A DNA stretch of 7,564 nt from positions 1 to 7,564 of the forward strand of contig DASTCC010000220.1 in the NCBI GenBank assembly GCA_035711465.1. Direction: 5' to 3'. The notes under the pieces are model-generated. The model ran no database searches. It saw only the letters and a program-made list of their open reading frames with translations, and was not told where the DNA came from. The stretch comes from DASTCC01 sp035711465. Its GTDB lineage: Bacteria > Acidobacteriota > Vicinamibacteria > Vicinamibacterales > SCN-69-37. Position numbers and translations under genes: made by a program. This document shows positions 1-5,049 of the stretch, piece by piece (within the stretch, counting starts at the first letter, position 1; each line of letters starts with the position of its first letter).

Positions 1-453
1 CAGAAGGTCGAACTCGACGCCGTGCTCATCGGCAACGCCGCCGCTGCCCTTCACGGCGCACCGGTGTCGACGATCGACTTCGACTTCATGTTCCGGGCGA
101 CGCCGCGAAACATGACGAAGCTGAAGCGGTTGGCCCGCATGCTGAAAGCGACGATTCTCAGGCCGTACTACCCCGCCTCGGACCTCTACCGGGTGGTGAG
201 GGATGACGACGGCCTGCAGGTCGATTTCATGGGCACGATCCACGGCGTCCGGTCGTTCGAGACCGTGCGCGACCGGGCTGTCGAGATGGACGTCGGCGCG
301 CCAGTGCGCGTCGCCGCGCTCGCCGACATCGTCAGGAGTAAACGCGCCGCCGGTCGTCCCCGCGATCTGGCCGTGCTGAAGATTCTGGAGGCCACCCTTG
401 AAGAAGCGCCGGGGCCGCCGCGCAAAGCTCGCCGCCGTGGCCCGAGAAAATGA
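1..453 (+). CDS. nucleotidyltransferase-fold protein, AbiEii/DUF6036-like (5' end missing)
   Basis: The reading frame is open to the left edge, so the true start lies outside the window; 150 codons are visible. The GTG at 22 is a possible start but falls right at the fold's first motif, so it is probably internal. Visible motifs match minimal or AbiEii-type nucleotidyltransferases. LIGNAAAALHG (residues 9-19) stands where the family usually has an IGG-x-A-x-x-x-H-G loop. T-I-D-F-D (24-28) gives the paired metal-binding aspartates, and D75 in LQVDF is a candidate third carboxylate. VAALADIVRSKRAAGRPRD (104-122) matches the conserved Lys/Arg-rich helix that follows the catalytic domain. Such proteins transfer nucleotides to RNA or protein targets, and many are toxins or antitoxins in two-gene modules. 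The second glycine of the GG loop is replaced by Asn12, so activity is uncertain. The basic tail (134-150) overlaps the next ORF. Fold assignment is fairly sure; target and role are unknown. Confidence 0.65.
   Translation, partial: QKVELDAVLIGNAAAALHGAPVSTIDFDFMFRATPRNMTKLKRLARMLKATILRPYYPASDLYRVVRDDDGLQVDFMGTIHGVRSFETVRDRAVEMDVGAPVRVAALADIVRSKRAAGRPRDLAVLKILEATLEEAPGPPRKARRRGPRK
386..391 (+). promoter_or_regulatory. Shine-Dalgarno TGGAGG for the 52-residue ORF
   Basis: TGGAGG lies inside the nucleotidyltransferase gene, six bases before a TTG codon at 398. It is the only good Shine-Dalgarno near this reading frame. It decides the start in favour of TTG 398 over the in-frame GTG at 437, which has none. 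The position implies translation coupled to the upstream gene. Confidence 0.5.
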
Positions 454-556
454 ACGCGCGCAGCGGGAGCTGATCCGCCGTCGCATCCGCCTTCCGATCT
501 CCGCCAGGATGAACTTTCTCCGCAAGCGGGTGGCGCCAGGACGCAGCGTGCTTTGA
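398..556 (+). CDS. small basic protein (52 aa), overlaps nucleotidyltransferase gene
   Basis: The frame starts at TTG 398 behind TGGAGG and ends at TGA 554-556. It overlaps the end of the nucleotidyltransferase gene by 56 bases in another frame and continues about 100 bases beyond it. The product begins MKKRRGRRAKLAAVAREN, is dominated by Arg and Lys, is probably helical through residue 30 (ERAQRELIRRRIR), and ends MNFLRKRVAPGRSVL. No membrane segment or signal peptide is seen. I do not recognise a named family. The tight downstream position and charge suggest a partner of the nucleotidyltransferase, for example an antitoxin or RNA-binding accessory protein, but this is inference from context. 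It could be a chance frame in GC-rich DNA. Against that stand the well-spaced Shine-Dalgarno, the coverage of otherwise empty sequence, and a C-terminal half that is not merely a repeat of the neighbour's overlap. Confidence 0.55.
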   Translation: MKKRRGRRAKLAAVARENERAQRELIRRRIRLPISARMNFLRKRVAPGRSVL

Positions 557-596
557 TTCGGACCCTCCCGTGCAAACCGCGATAACGTTGCCGTAG

Positions 597-1688
597 ATGC
601 TGGACGCGCCGCTCGCTCCCTATCTGCTCTGGGCCAAGACTCGTCAACCAGCCGCGATCGATCTCGCGGGCAGCAATCTGCTGGCGTGCACGATCGACGA
701 TCTTCCCGACGTTCGGGAGACCGTCGATCTGGCGGCGCCGAACGACAACGGCTTCGCGCCGGTGATCGAAGCGATCGCGGCGCGCTACGGCGTCGGGACC
801 GATCGAGTGGCCGCCGCGCAGGGTTGCTCGGGTGCGAACTTCCTGACCGTCGCGGCGCTGGTCGCGCCCGGCGACGAGGTGCTGGTCGAGAAGCCGACCT
901 ACGACCCGCTGCTCGGCGCCTGCCGGCTGATGGGCGCGCGCATCCTGCGATTCGAGCGCCGCTTCGAAGATGGCTACGCGCTCGATCTCGATGCGATTCG
1001 CCGGACGATCACGCCGCGCACCCGGCTGATCATTGTCACGACGCCGCACAACCCGTCGGGCGTGTCGATCGATCGCGCGGCGATGCGCGAGCTGGGCGCG
1101 ATTGCGGATCGGCACGGCGCGACCGTGCTCGCCGACGAGGTCTATCTCGACGGCGCCAACCTCGTCGACGGCGCGCCGCAGCGCCTCCCGGCCGCGACGC
1201 TCGATGGTCCGTTCGTCTCGACGGCGAGCCTCACCAAGTCGTTCGGCCTGGCGGGCCTGCGATCCGGCTGGGTCGTCGCACCGGCGGACGTCGCGTTCCG
1301 CGTTCGCCGCACGCGCGACGTCGTCGACAACGCCAGCAGCGGCCCCGCGGATCGTCTCGCTGGCCTCGCCTGGTCGCACATCGGGACGCTCGCGGTCCGC
1401 GCGGGGCGCCTGCTCAGCCGCAACGTCGCCACGATGCGGGCGTTCCTCGACGCGCATCCCCGGCTGCGCGTCGCCGCGCCGCCGGCCGCCTCCGTCGTCT
1501 TTCCCAGATTGGATGGCGTCGGCGACGCCGGACCGTTCGTGAGGCGCCTGGTGCAGGAGCACGGAGTGGCCGTGGCGCCAGGCGATTTCTTCGACTCGCC
1601 CGCGCACTTCCGCATCAGCCTGGCGGGCGATGGCGACACGCTCGAACGTGGGCTCGCCGAAATGGAGAAGGCGCTCGCCGCTGTCTGA
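597..1688 (+). CDS. PLP-dependent aminotransferase, class I/II (fold type I)
   Basis: This 363-residue cytoplasmic enzyme of the aspartate-aminotransferase superfamily would move an amino group between an amino acid and a 2-oxo acid. The whole active-site signature is present. GCSGANF (residues 78-84) is the phosphate-binding turn. N152 in PHNPSG and D180/Y183 in ADEVYLDG contact the cofactor. K214 in SLTKSFGLAGLRSG is the Schiff-base lysine, and R339 in HFRISL is the substrate-carboxylate arginine. The length is slightly short for the family (about 380-400) because the N-terminal arm is brief. The start is fixed: an in-frame TAG (594-596) directly precedes ATG 597. There is no Shine-Dalgarno. 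A weak GATAAC (581-586) ends ten bases before the ATG, so the leader may be very short. Only 40 bases separate it from the preceding small ORF, so read-through from that gene is also possible. Substrate is unknown; no pathway neighbours help. Confidence 0.9.
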   Translation: MLDAPLAPYLLWAKTRQPAAIDLAGSNLLACTIDDLPDVRETVDLAAPNDNGFAPVIEAIAARYGVGTDRVAAAQGCSGANFLTVAALVAPGDEVLVEKPTYDPLLGACRLMGARILRFERRFEDGYALDLDAIRRTITPRTRLIIVTTPHNPSGVSIDRAAMRELGAIADRHGATVLADEVYLDGANLVDGAPQRLPAATLDGPFVSTASLTKSFGLAGLRSGWVVAPADVAFRVRRTRDVVDNASSGPADRLAGLAWSHIGTLAVRAGRLLSRNVATMRAFLDAHPRLRVAAPPAASVVFPRLDGVGDAGPFVRRLVQEHGVAVAPGDFFDSPAHFRISLAGDGDTLERGLAEMEKALAAV

Positions 1689-1743
1689 GGCTGCGGGCTG
1701 CGGGCTGCGGACGCCCGCTGGCTCCAGCCTGCGGCCCGCAGCC
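1689..1743. repeat. heptamer-built inverted repeat, probable terminator hairpin between convergent genes
   Basis: Three perfect tandem copies of GGCTGCG (1689-1695, 1696-1702, 1703-1709) follow the aminotransferase stop codon directly. The segment 1689-1707 can pair with 1725-1743 as a 19-bp stem around a 17-base loop. The only imperfections are two positions that are G-U wobbles in plus-strand RNA but A-C mismatches in minus-strand RNA. The hairpin is therefore strongest in transcripts of the aminotransferase. No U tract follows, so it may slow polymerase or protect 3' ends rather than act as a classical intrinsic terminator. It fills nearly all of the 58-base gap between the two stop codons. 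It may also be one copy of a dispersed genomic repeat. Confidence 0.6.
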
Positions 1744-1746
1744 TGC

Positions 1747-2667
1747 CTACCGCCCGGCCGTCTGAAACACCTTCATCGCCGTCGAGACCATCGACGCGAC
1801 GTCGGCGACGTTGGCGGGCAGAATCACGGTGTTGGTCTTCTGAGCGAGGTTGCCGAACTCCTGCACGTAGCGTTCGGCGACGCGGAGCTGCGTGGCTTCG
1901 AGGCCGCCGGGCTGGCGGATGGCGTCGGCGACCTGGCGGATGCCTTCGGCCGTCGCGCGGGCGACGGCGAGGATCGCGGCGGCCTCGCCTTCGGCTTCGT
2001 TGATCTGCTGCTGCCGTCGCGCCTCCGACTCCTTGATCACCTTCTGCTTGTCGCCTTCGGCGTTGTTGATCGCGGCGTCGCGCGCGCCTTCCGACGACAG
2101 CACCACCGCGCGCTTCTCGCGCTCGGCGCGCATCTGCTTCTCCATCGCGGCGAGCACGTCGTGCGGCGGCGTGATGTTCTTGATCTCGTAGCGCAGCACC
2201 TTCACGCCCCAGGGCTCCGACGCCTTGTCGAGCTCGGCGACGACCTGCATGTTGATGTTCATGCGCTCTTCGAAGGTCTTGTCGAGATCGATCTTGCCGA
2301 TCTCGCTGCGCAGCGTCGTCTGCGCCAGCTGCGAGATCGCGAAGACGTAGTCGGCGATGCCGTAGGAGGCGCGCTCGGGATTCAGCACCTTGAGATAGAG
2401 GATGCCGTCGACGCCGACCTGGACGTTGTCGCGGGTGATACAGACCTGCGCCGGGATGTCGACGGCGACTTCCTTCAACGTGTGCCGGTAGCGGATGTTG
2501 TCGAAGAACGGCACCAGGATATGAAACCCGGCCTGGAGCGTCGCGTGATACCGGCCGAGCCGCTCGACGACGTAGGCGCTCTGCTGCGGCACCACCACCG
2601 CGGTGCGGGCGACGACGATCAGGGCGACGATGGCGATGACGGCGAAGACGATGAGGGTTCCGCTCAC
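1747..2667 (-). CDS. SPFH/band-7 (stomatin-like, QmcA-type) membrane protein
   Basis: A 306-residue protein of the stomatin/prohibitin/flotillin/HflK-C superfamily, close in length to E. coli QmcA (305). It has one N-terminal membrane segment (residues 3-20, TLIVFAVIAIVALIVV). The SPFH domain follows, with family hallmarks VPQQSAYVVERLGRY, AGFHILVPFFD and PWGVKVLRYEIKNITPP. A long Ala/Glu/Arg-rich helical region comes next (about 168-240), then a hydrophobic C-terminal stretch used for oligomer assembly. Such proteins form ring-like membrane scaffolds that organise microdomains or chaperone proteases. The frame extends upstream to 2775, but the Arg-rich extension would overlap nfeD by over 100 bases. 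GTG 2667 is chosen because it overlaps the nfeD stop as GTGA and has AAGGAG seven bases before it. It is the second gene of an nfeD-SPFH operon, a widely conserved pairing. Confidence 0.95.
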   Translation of the reverse strand: MSGTLIVFAVIAIVALIVVARTAVVVPQQSAYVVERLGRYHATLQAGFHILVPFFDNIRYRHTLKEVAVDIPAQVCITRDNVQVGVDGILYLKVLNPERASYGIADYVFAISQLAQTTLRSEIGKIDLDKTFEERMNINMQVVAELDKASEPWGVKVLRYEIKNITPPHDVLAAMEKQMRAEREKRAVVLSSEGARDAAINNAEGDKQKVIKESEARRQQQINEAEGEAAAILAVARATAEGIRQVADAIRQPGGLEATQLRVAERYVQEFGNLAQKTNTVILPANVADVASMVSTAMKVFQTAGR

Positions 2668-3113
2668 GACACGACTCCTTCGGGCTCGACGAGCAGCATG
2701 AGACCCTCGACGCGCACGACCCGGCACCGGCTGCCGCGAGGCACCGCGGCGCTGCTGCGGTTGCGCGCGCTCCACGCCGAGCCGCGCAGCTCGACCTTGC
2801 CAATCGCGCCGGGCAGCAGATCTTCAGTGGCGACGCCAATTTCGCCGACGAGCGAGTCGACCAGCGGCGCCTGCGGATCGTGCTGGAACGCCTTCAGCAG
2901 CCGCCCGCGGAACATCGCCAGCGCCGCGAGCGAGACGCCGCTGAACAGTAGCATCTGCATCCACAGCGGCCCGGCCGCGTCCACGCTGGCCAGCAGGCCA
3001 ACGACCATGGCGCCGATGCCGAAGAACAGGATGTAGAAGCCGCCCGCCGTGAGCAGCTCGGCCACGGCGAGGATGAGCCCGAGCACGAGCCAATGCCACC
3101 ACTGAATGTCCAT
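2664..3113 (-). CDS. NfeD family membrane protein
   Basis: A 149-residue short-form NfeD (no ClpP-like protease domain), the conserved partner of SPFH proteins and comparable to E. coli YbbJ. Hydrophobic segments lie at about residues 8-23, 26-42 and 50-68, preceded by a Trp-rich N-terminus (MDIQWWHW). The C-terminal part (about 88-147) has the OB-fold pattern of the family: VGEIGVA, GKVELRGSAWSAR and GLMLLVEPEG. The OB domain is thought to contact the SPFH partner. The stop TGA overlaps the SPFH start by four bases, so the two are translationally coupled. ATG 3113 starts at the first hydrophobic segment. It lacks a Shine-Dalgarno, but a perfect TATAAT ends 14 bases upstream, implying a leader of only about seven bases. 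Family assignment is strong from topology, motif and neighbour. Confidence 0.93.
   Translation of the reverse strand: MDIQWWHWLVLGLILAVAELLTAGGFYILFFGIGAMVVGLLASVDAAGPLWMQMLLFSGVSLAALAMFRGRLLKAFQHDPQAPLVDSLVGEIGVATEDLLPGAIGKVELRGSAWSARNRSSAAVPRGSRCRVVRVEGLMLLVEPEGVVS
2675..2680 (-). promoter_or_regulatory. Shine-Dalgarno AAGGAG for the SPFH gene
   Basis: On the minus strand AAGGAG is followed by seven bases and then GTG 2667. It lies inside the end of nfeD. This site and the GTGA overlap fix the SPFH start and exclude the longer in-frame start at 2775. Confidence 0.8.
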
Positions 3114-3127
3114 AGCAACCGCGCGGG

Positions 3128-3133
3128 ATTATA
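3128..3133 (-). promoter_or_regulatory. -10 box TATAAT of the nfeD-SPFH operon
   Basis: A consensus sigma-70 -10 hexamer reads toward nfeD, 14 bases before its ATG. The expected transcription start would be near 3121, leaving a leader of about seven bases without a Shine-Dalgarno. No good -35 hexamer is found at 16-18 bases spacing. A TATAAT by chance is unlikely in DNA this GC-rich, which supports the call. An inverted repeat surrounds the -35 region. Confidence 0.6.
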
Positions 3134-3137
3134 CCGG

Positions 3138-3166
3138 GTCCGGCTTCGACGATGCGCAGGCCGGAC
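3138..3166. promoter_or_regulatory. inverted repeat GTCCGGC-N15-GCCGGAC, candidate operator
   Basis: Two perfect 7-base arms (3138-3144 and 3160-3166) are separated by 15 bases, giving a 22-bp centre-to-centre distance, about two helical turns. The arms flank the -35 region of the nfeD promoter, a position suited to a dimeric repressor or activator. GC-rich DNA yields such repeats by chance, so the functional claim is weak. Confidence 0.25.
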
Positions 3167-3193
3167 GCACGTCTGACCAATCGCGAAAGTCGC

Positions 3194-3212
3194 TTACGCC
3201 TCACGTAAACGT
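3194..3212. promoter_or_regulatory. candidate operator TTACG-N5-CGTAA with ACGTAAACGT, in divergent region
   Basis: The inverted repeat TTACG (3194-3198) / CGTAA (3204-3208) is followed in phase by a second ACGT (3209-3212). The patch is AT-richer than its surroundings. The ACGTAAACGT core resembles sites bound by MerR-type regulators of branched-chain amino-acid or fatty-acid genes, but no such genes are near. It sits about 95 bases before the cupredoxin start and 80 before nfeD, so either could be the target. The rest of this 191-base gene-free stretch holds the nfeD -10 box, the 3138-3166 repeat and the cupredoxin ribosome site. I found no convincing promoter for the cupredoxin gene. Confidence 0.25.
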
Positions 3213-3304
3213 CGCCGCCGATTCGGACATTTCGATGCGCTCTTAGCCTGGCACCGCCGTTGCACCATGGACGAACAGACGTTCGATCTTCAGGAGCAAT
3301 AAGC

Positions 3305-3715
3305 ATGTCTGTTTCGGCATTCAGGGTGTCGGTCGTGCTCGCCGGTCTGGTCGCCATCGTCAGCTGCGGCGGCAGCAGCCCGTCGGGGCCCAGCTCGTCA
3401 GGCGGCGGTGGATCCGACGCGCCGGTCACGATCTCGATCGTCGGCGATCGGGGCAATCAGTCCTTCTCGCCAAATCCCGCCATCGCCGCCGGGCGCATGG
3501 TGGTGTTCCGGAACAACGACGCGGTGGCGCACCGGGTGCGCTTGAACGACCTGTCGGTCGACTGGGGCATCATTCAGCCCGGCGCGACGAGCGCCGCCTT
3601 CCGCATGCCGGACGAAGGCACGAACTATCACTGCGACCTGCACGCAGGCATGATCGGCGCCGTCTCGATCGACGCGGCGACGCCCCCGCCGCCGTGCCGG
3701 GGCGACTACTGCTGA
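3305..3715 (+). CDS. cupredoxin (plastocyanin/amicyanin-like) lipoprotein
   Basis: A 136-residue predicted exported lipoprotein with a type 1 copper domain, likely a membrane-anchored electron carrier or copper-binding protein. The signal peptide (residues 1-20) ends in a lipobox, IVSC, with C21 lipidated. A Gly/Ser linker (22-37) follows. The copper ligands are recognisable: H76 in the NNDAVAHRV segment, then C110, H113 and M116 in YHCDLHAGM. The C-x2-H-x2-M spacing is that of amicyanin and pseudoazurin rather than plant plastocyanin. The tail carries C131 and C136, which could form a disulfide. AGGAG (3292-3296) lies eight bases before ATG 3305, which also opens the signal peptide. The longer in-frame TTG start at 3260 would put 15 polar residues before it and is rejected. 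The stop is 21 bases from the end of convergent glgC, with no clear terminator between. Confidence 0.9.
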   Translation: MSVSAFRVSVVLAGLVAIVSCGGSSPSGPSSSGGGGSDAPVTISIVGDRGNQSFSPNPAIAAGRMVVFRNNDAVAHRVRLNDLSVDWGIIQPGATSAAFRMPDEGTNYHCDLHAGMIGAVSIDAATPPPPCRGDYC

Positions 3716-3736
3716 GCCGTCCGGCCGCACCGGCGT

Positions 3737-4984
3737 CTAGCCGCGGGACAGATCGAGCGGCACCGAGGCCTTCGGGATGACGACGATGCCGGTCGGCGAC
3801 ACCACGCCGACCTGGCGATCGTAGGCCTCGTCGTAGCCGATCTGCACGCCCGGGGCGATGCGCACGTTCTTGTCGATGATCGCGCGTCGCACCTTGGCGT
3901 CGCGTCCGATGTCGACGTTGTCCATGATGATCGAATCACGCACGTCCGATCCGGAGTGCAGGACGACGTTGCGGCCGATCACGCAGTCCTTGGCGAAGCC
4001 GCCGGCGATGATGCAGCCGCCCGACAGGATCGATTGGACGACGTTGCCGCGGCGGCCCGGCTCGTCGAAGACGAACTTCGCCGGCGGGTCGTCGAACGCC
4101 GCCGAGTGGATCGGCCACTCGCGGTTGTAGAGGTTCAGCTGCGGCGTGACGTTCTTCAAGTCGAGATTGGCTTCGTAATACGCCTCGAGGGTCCCGACGT
4201 CACGCCAGTAGCCTCGCTCGACCTCCGAGCGCGACCCTGGAATCAGGTTGCTGCTGAAATCATGCGCAAAGGCGACGCCGGCGTCGACGAGCGCCGGGAT
4301 CAGGTCGCGCCCGAAGTCGTGTGCCGAGTCGAGCCGCGGCGCGTCGGCCTCGAGCAGCGACGACAGCACCTCGGTGTTGAACACGTAGTTCCCCATCGAC
4401 GCGAAGGACACCGTCGGATCGTCGGGAACGGGCGGCGGATCGGACGGCTTCTCGACGAACTGGAGGATGCGGCCCGACGTGTCGACGTTGGCGACGCCGA
4501 AGGCCGTCGCCTCTTCGCGCGGCACGCGCAGGCAGGCGATCGTCGCCTTCGCGCCGCTCGCGACGTGCGCGTCGATCATCTGCCGCACGTTCATCTTGTA
4601 GATGTGGTCCGAGCCGAAGACGGCGACGACGTCAGGCCGGAACTCGCGCAGCCGCTCGAGGTTCTGGTAGACGGCGTCGGCGGTGCCGCGATACCAGCTG
4701 TCGCCCGTCTGCATCTGCGCCGGCACGGCGGTAATGAAGCTCTCGCGTCCGTAGACGCGATGACTCCACGTCCGCTGGATGTGCTCGAGCACCGACTGCG
4801 CCTTGTACTGCGTCAGCACGTAGACGGCGGTGACGTCCGAGTTGATCAGGTTGCTGAGGACGAAGTCGACGAGCCGGTAGCGGCCGCCGAACGGCACCGC
4901 CGGTTTGGCCCGGTAACGCGTCAGCGGATCGAGGCGCTCTCCACGACCACCGGCCATGACGAACGCCAGAACGCGGGTGCGCAC
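3737..4984 (-). CDS. glgC: glucose-1-phosphate adenylyltransferase (ADP-glucose pyrophosphorylase)
   Basis: A 415-residue enzyme that makes ADP-glucose from ATP and glucose-1-phosphate, the committed and allosterically controlled step of bacterial glycogen synthesis. The nucleotidyltransferase domain begins with VMAGGRGERLDPLT and RAKPAVPFGGRYRLVDF (residues 9-41), the ATP-binding and activator region. WYRGTADAVYQN is at 97-108 and GSDHIYKM at 124-131, with metal-binding D126. The glucose-1-phosphate lysine is K179 in FVEKP, and YWRDVGT begins at 259. A left-handed beta-helix domain follows, with repeats such as GGCIIAGGFAKDCVIGRNVVLHSG. The length matches the family (about 410-430). GTG 4984 is chosen because GGAGG lies seven bases upstream and the family motif begins a few residues later. 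The frame reaches 5059, but that would overlap the divergent gene. No other glycogen gene is in the window. Confidence 0.97.
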   Translation of the reverse strand: MRTRVLAFVMAGGRGERLDPLTRYRAKPAVPFGGRYRLVDFVLSNLINSDVTAVYVLTQYKAQSVLEHIQRTWSHRVYGRESFITAVPAQMQTGDSWYRGTADAVYQNLERLREFRPDVVAVFGSDHIYKMNVRQMIDAHVASGAKATIACLRVPREEATAFGVANVDTSGRILQFVEKPSDPPPVPDDPTVSFASMGNYVFNTEVLSSLLEADAPRLDSAHDFGRDLIPALVDAGVAFAHDFSSNLIPGSRSEVERGYWRDVGTLEAYYEANLDLKNVTPQLNLYNREWPIHSAAFDDPPAKFVFDEPGRRGNVVQSILSGGCIIAGGFAKDCVIGRNVVLHSGSDVRDSIIMDNVDIGRDAKVRRAIIDKNVRIAPGVQIGYDEAYDRQVGVVSPTGIVVIPKASVPLDLSRG

Positions 4985-4991
4985 GATGAAG

Positions 4992-4996
4992 CCTCC
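4992..4996 (-). promoter_or_regulatory. Shine-Dalgarno GGAGG for glgC
   Basis: GGAGG on the minus strand is followed by seven bases and then GTG 4984. It decides the glgC start and removes the 25-residue upstream extension, which has no family similarity. Confidence 0.8.
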
Positions 4997-5000
4997 GACA

Positions 5001-5025
5001 GGTGACGACGGGTGACGCTGATGAC
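5001..5025. repeat. direct repeat GGTGACG at 10-bp spacing in the glgC leader
   Basis: GGTGACG occurs at 5001-5007 and 5011-5017, with a degenerate ATGAC at 5021-5025. The spacing is one DNA helical turn. It lies between the glgC Shine-Dalgarno and the divergent -10 candidates, where a regulator could bind one DNA face. It is short and may be chance. Confidence 0.3.
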
Positions 5026-5033
5026 TGGGTCCG

Positions 5034-5043
5034 ATTGTATGAT
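5034..5043. promoter_or_regulatory. overlapping divergent -10 candidates for glgC and the DUF1684 gene
   Basis: The decamer ATTGTATGAT contains TACAAT on the minus strand (5039-5034), one mismatch from consensus, and TATGAT on the plus strand (5038-5043). The plus-strand hexamer ends six bases before ATG 5050, the exact geometry of a leaderless mRNA starting at the A of the start codon. The minus-strand hexamer would start glgC mRNA near 5027, giving a leader of about 42 bases that contains the Shine-Dalgarno. Good -35 hexamers are not seen for either. If both are used, the two promoters exclude each other. Confidence 0.4.
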
Positions 5044-5049
5044 GCCGGC

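Noticed and set aside
186..2839. Long minus-strand open frames opposite the aminotransferase (186-1607, 1142-2839) and a plus-strand frame over the nfeD/SPFH operon (1630-3036)
   Set aside because: All are Arg/Ala-rich shadows with no recognisable domain, lying opposite or out of frame with genes that carry complete family motifs.
3695..3712. CRGDYC at the cupredoxin C-terminus, resembling integrin-binding RGD peptides
   Set aside because: Three-residue matches are common by chance and nothing suggests host interaction. A disulfide between the two cysteines is the simpler reading.
3716..3736. Possible terminator between the convergent cupredoxin and glgC genes
   Set aside because: Only a 4-bp GCCG/CGGC stem can be formed and there is no U tract in either direction.
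3956..5005. A 349-codon plus-strand frame antisense to glgC
   Set aside because: It has charged low-complexity composition and lies entirely opposite a well-conserved glgC.
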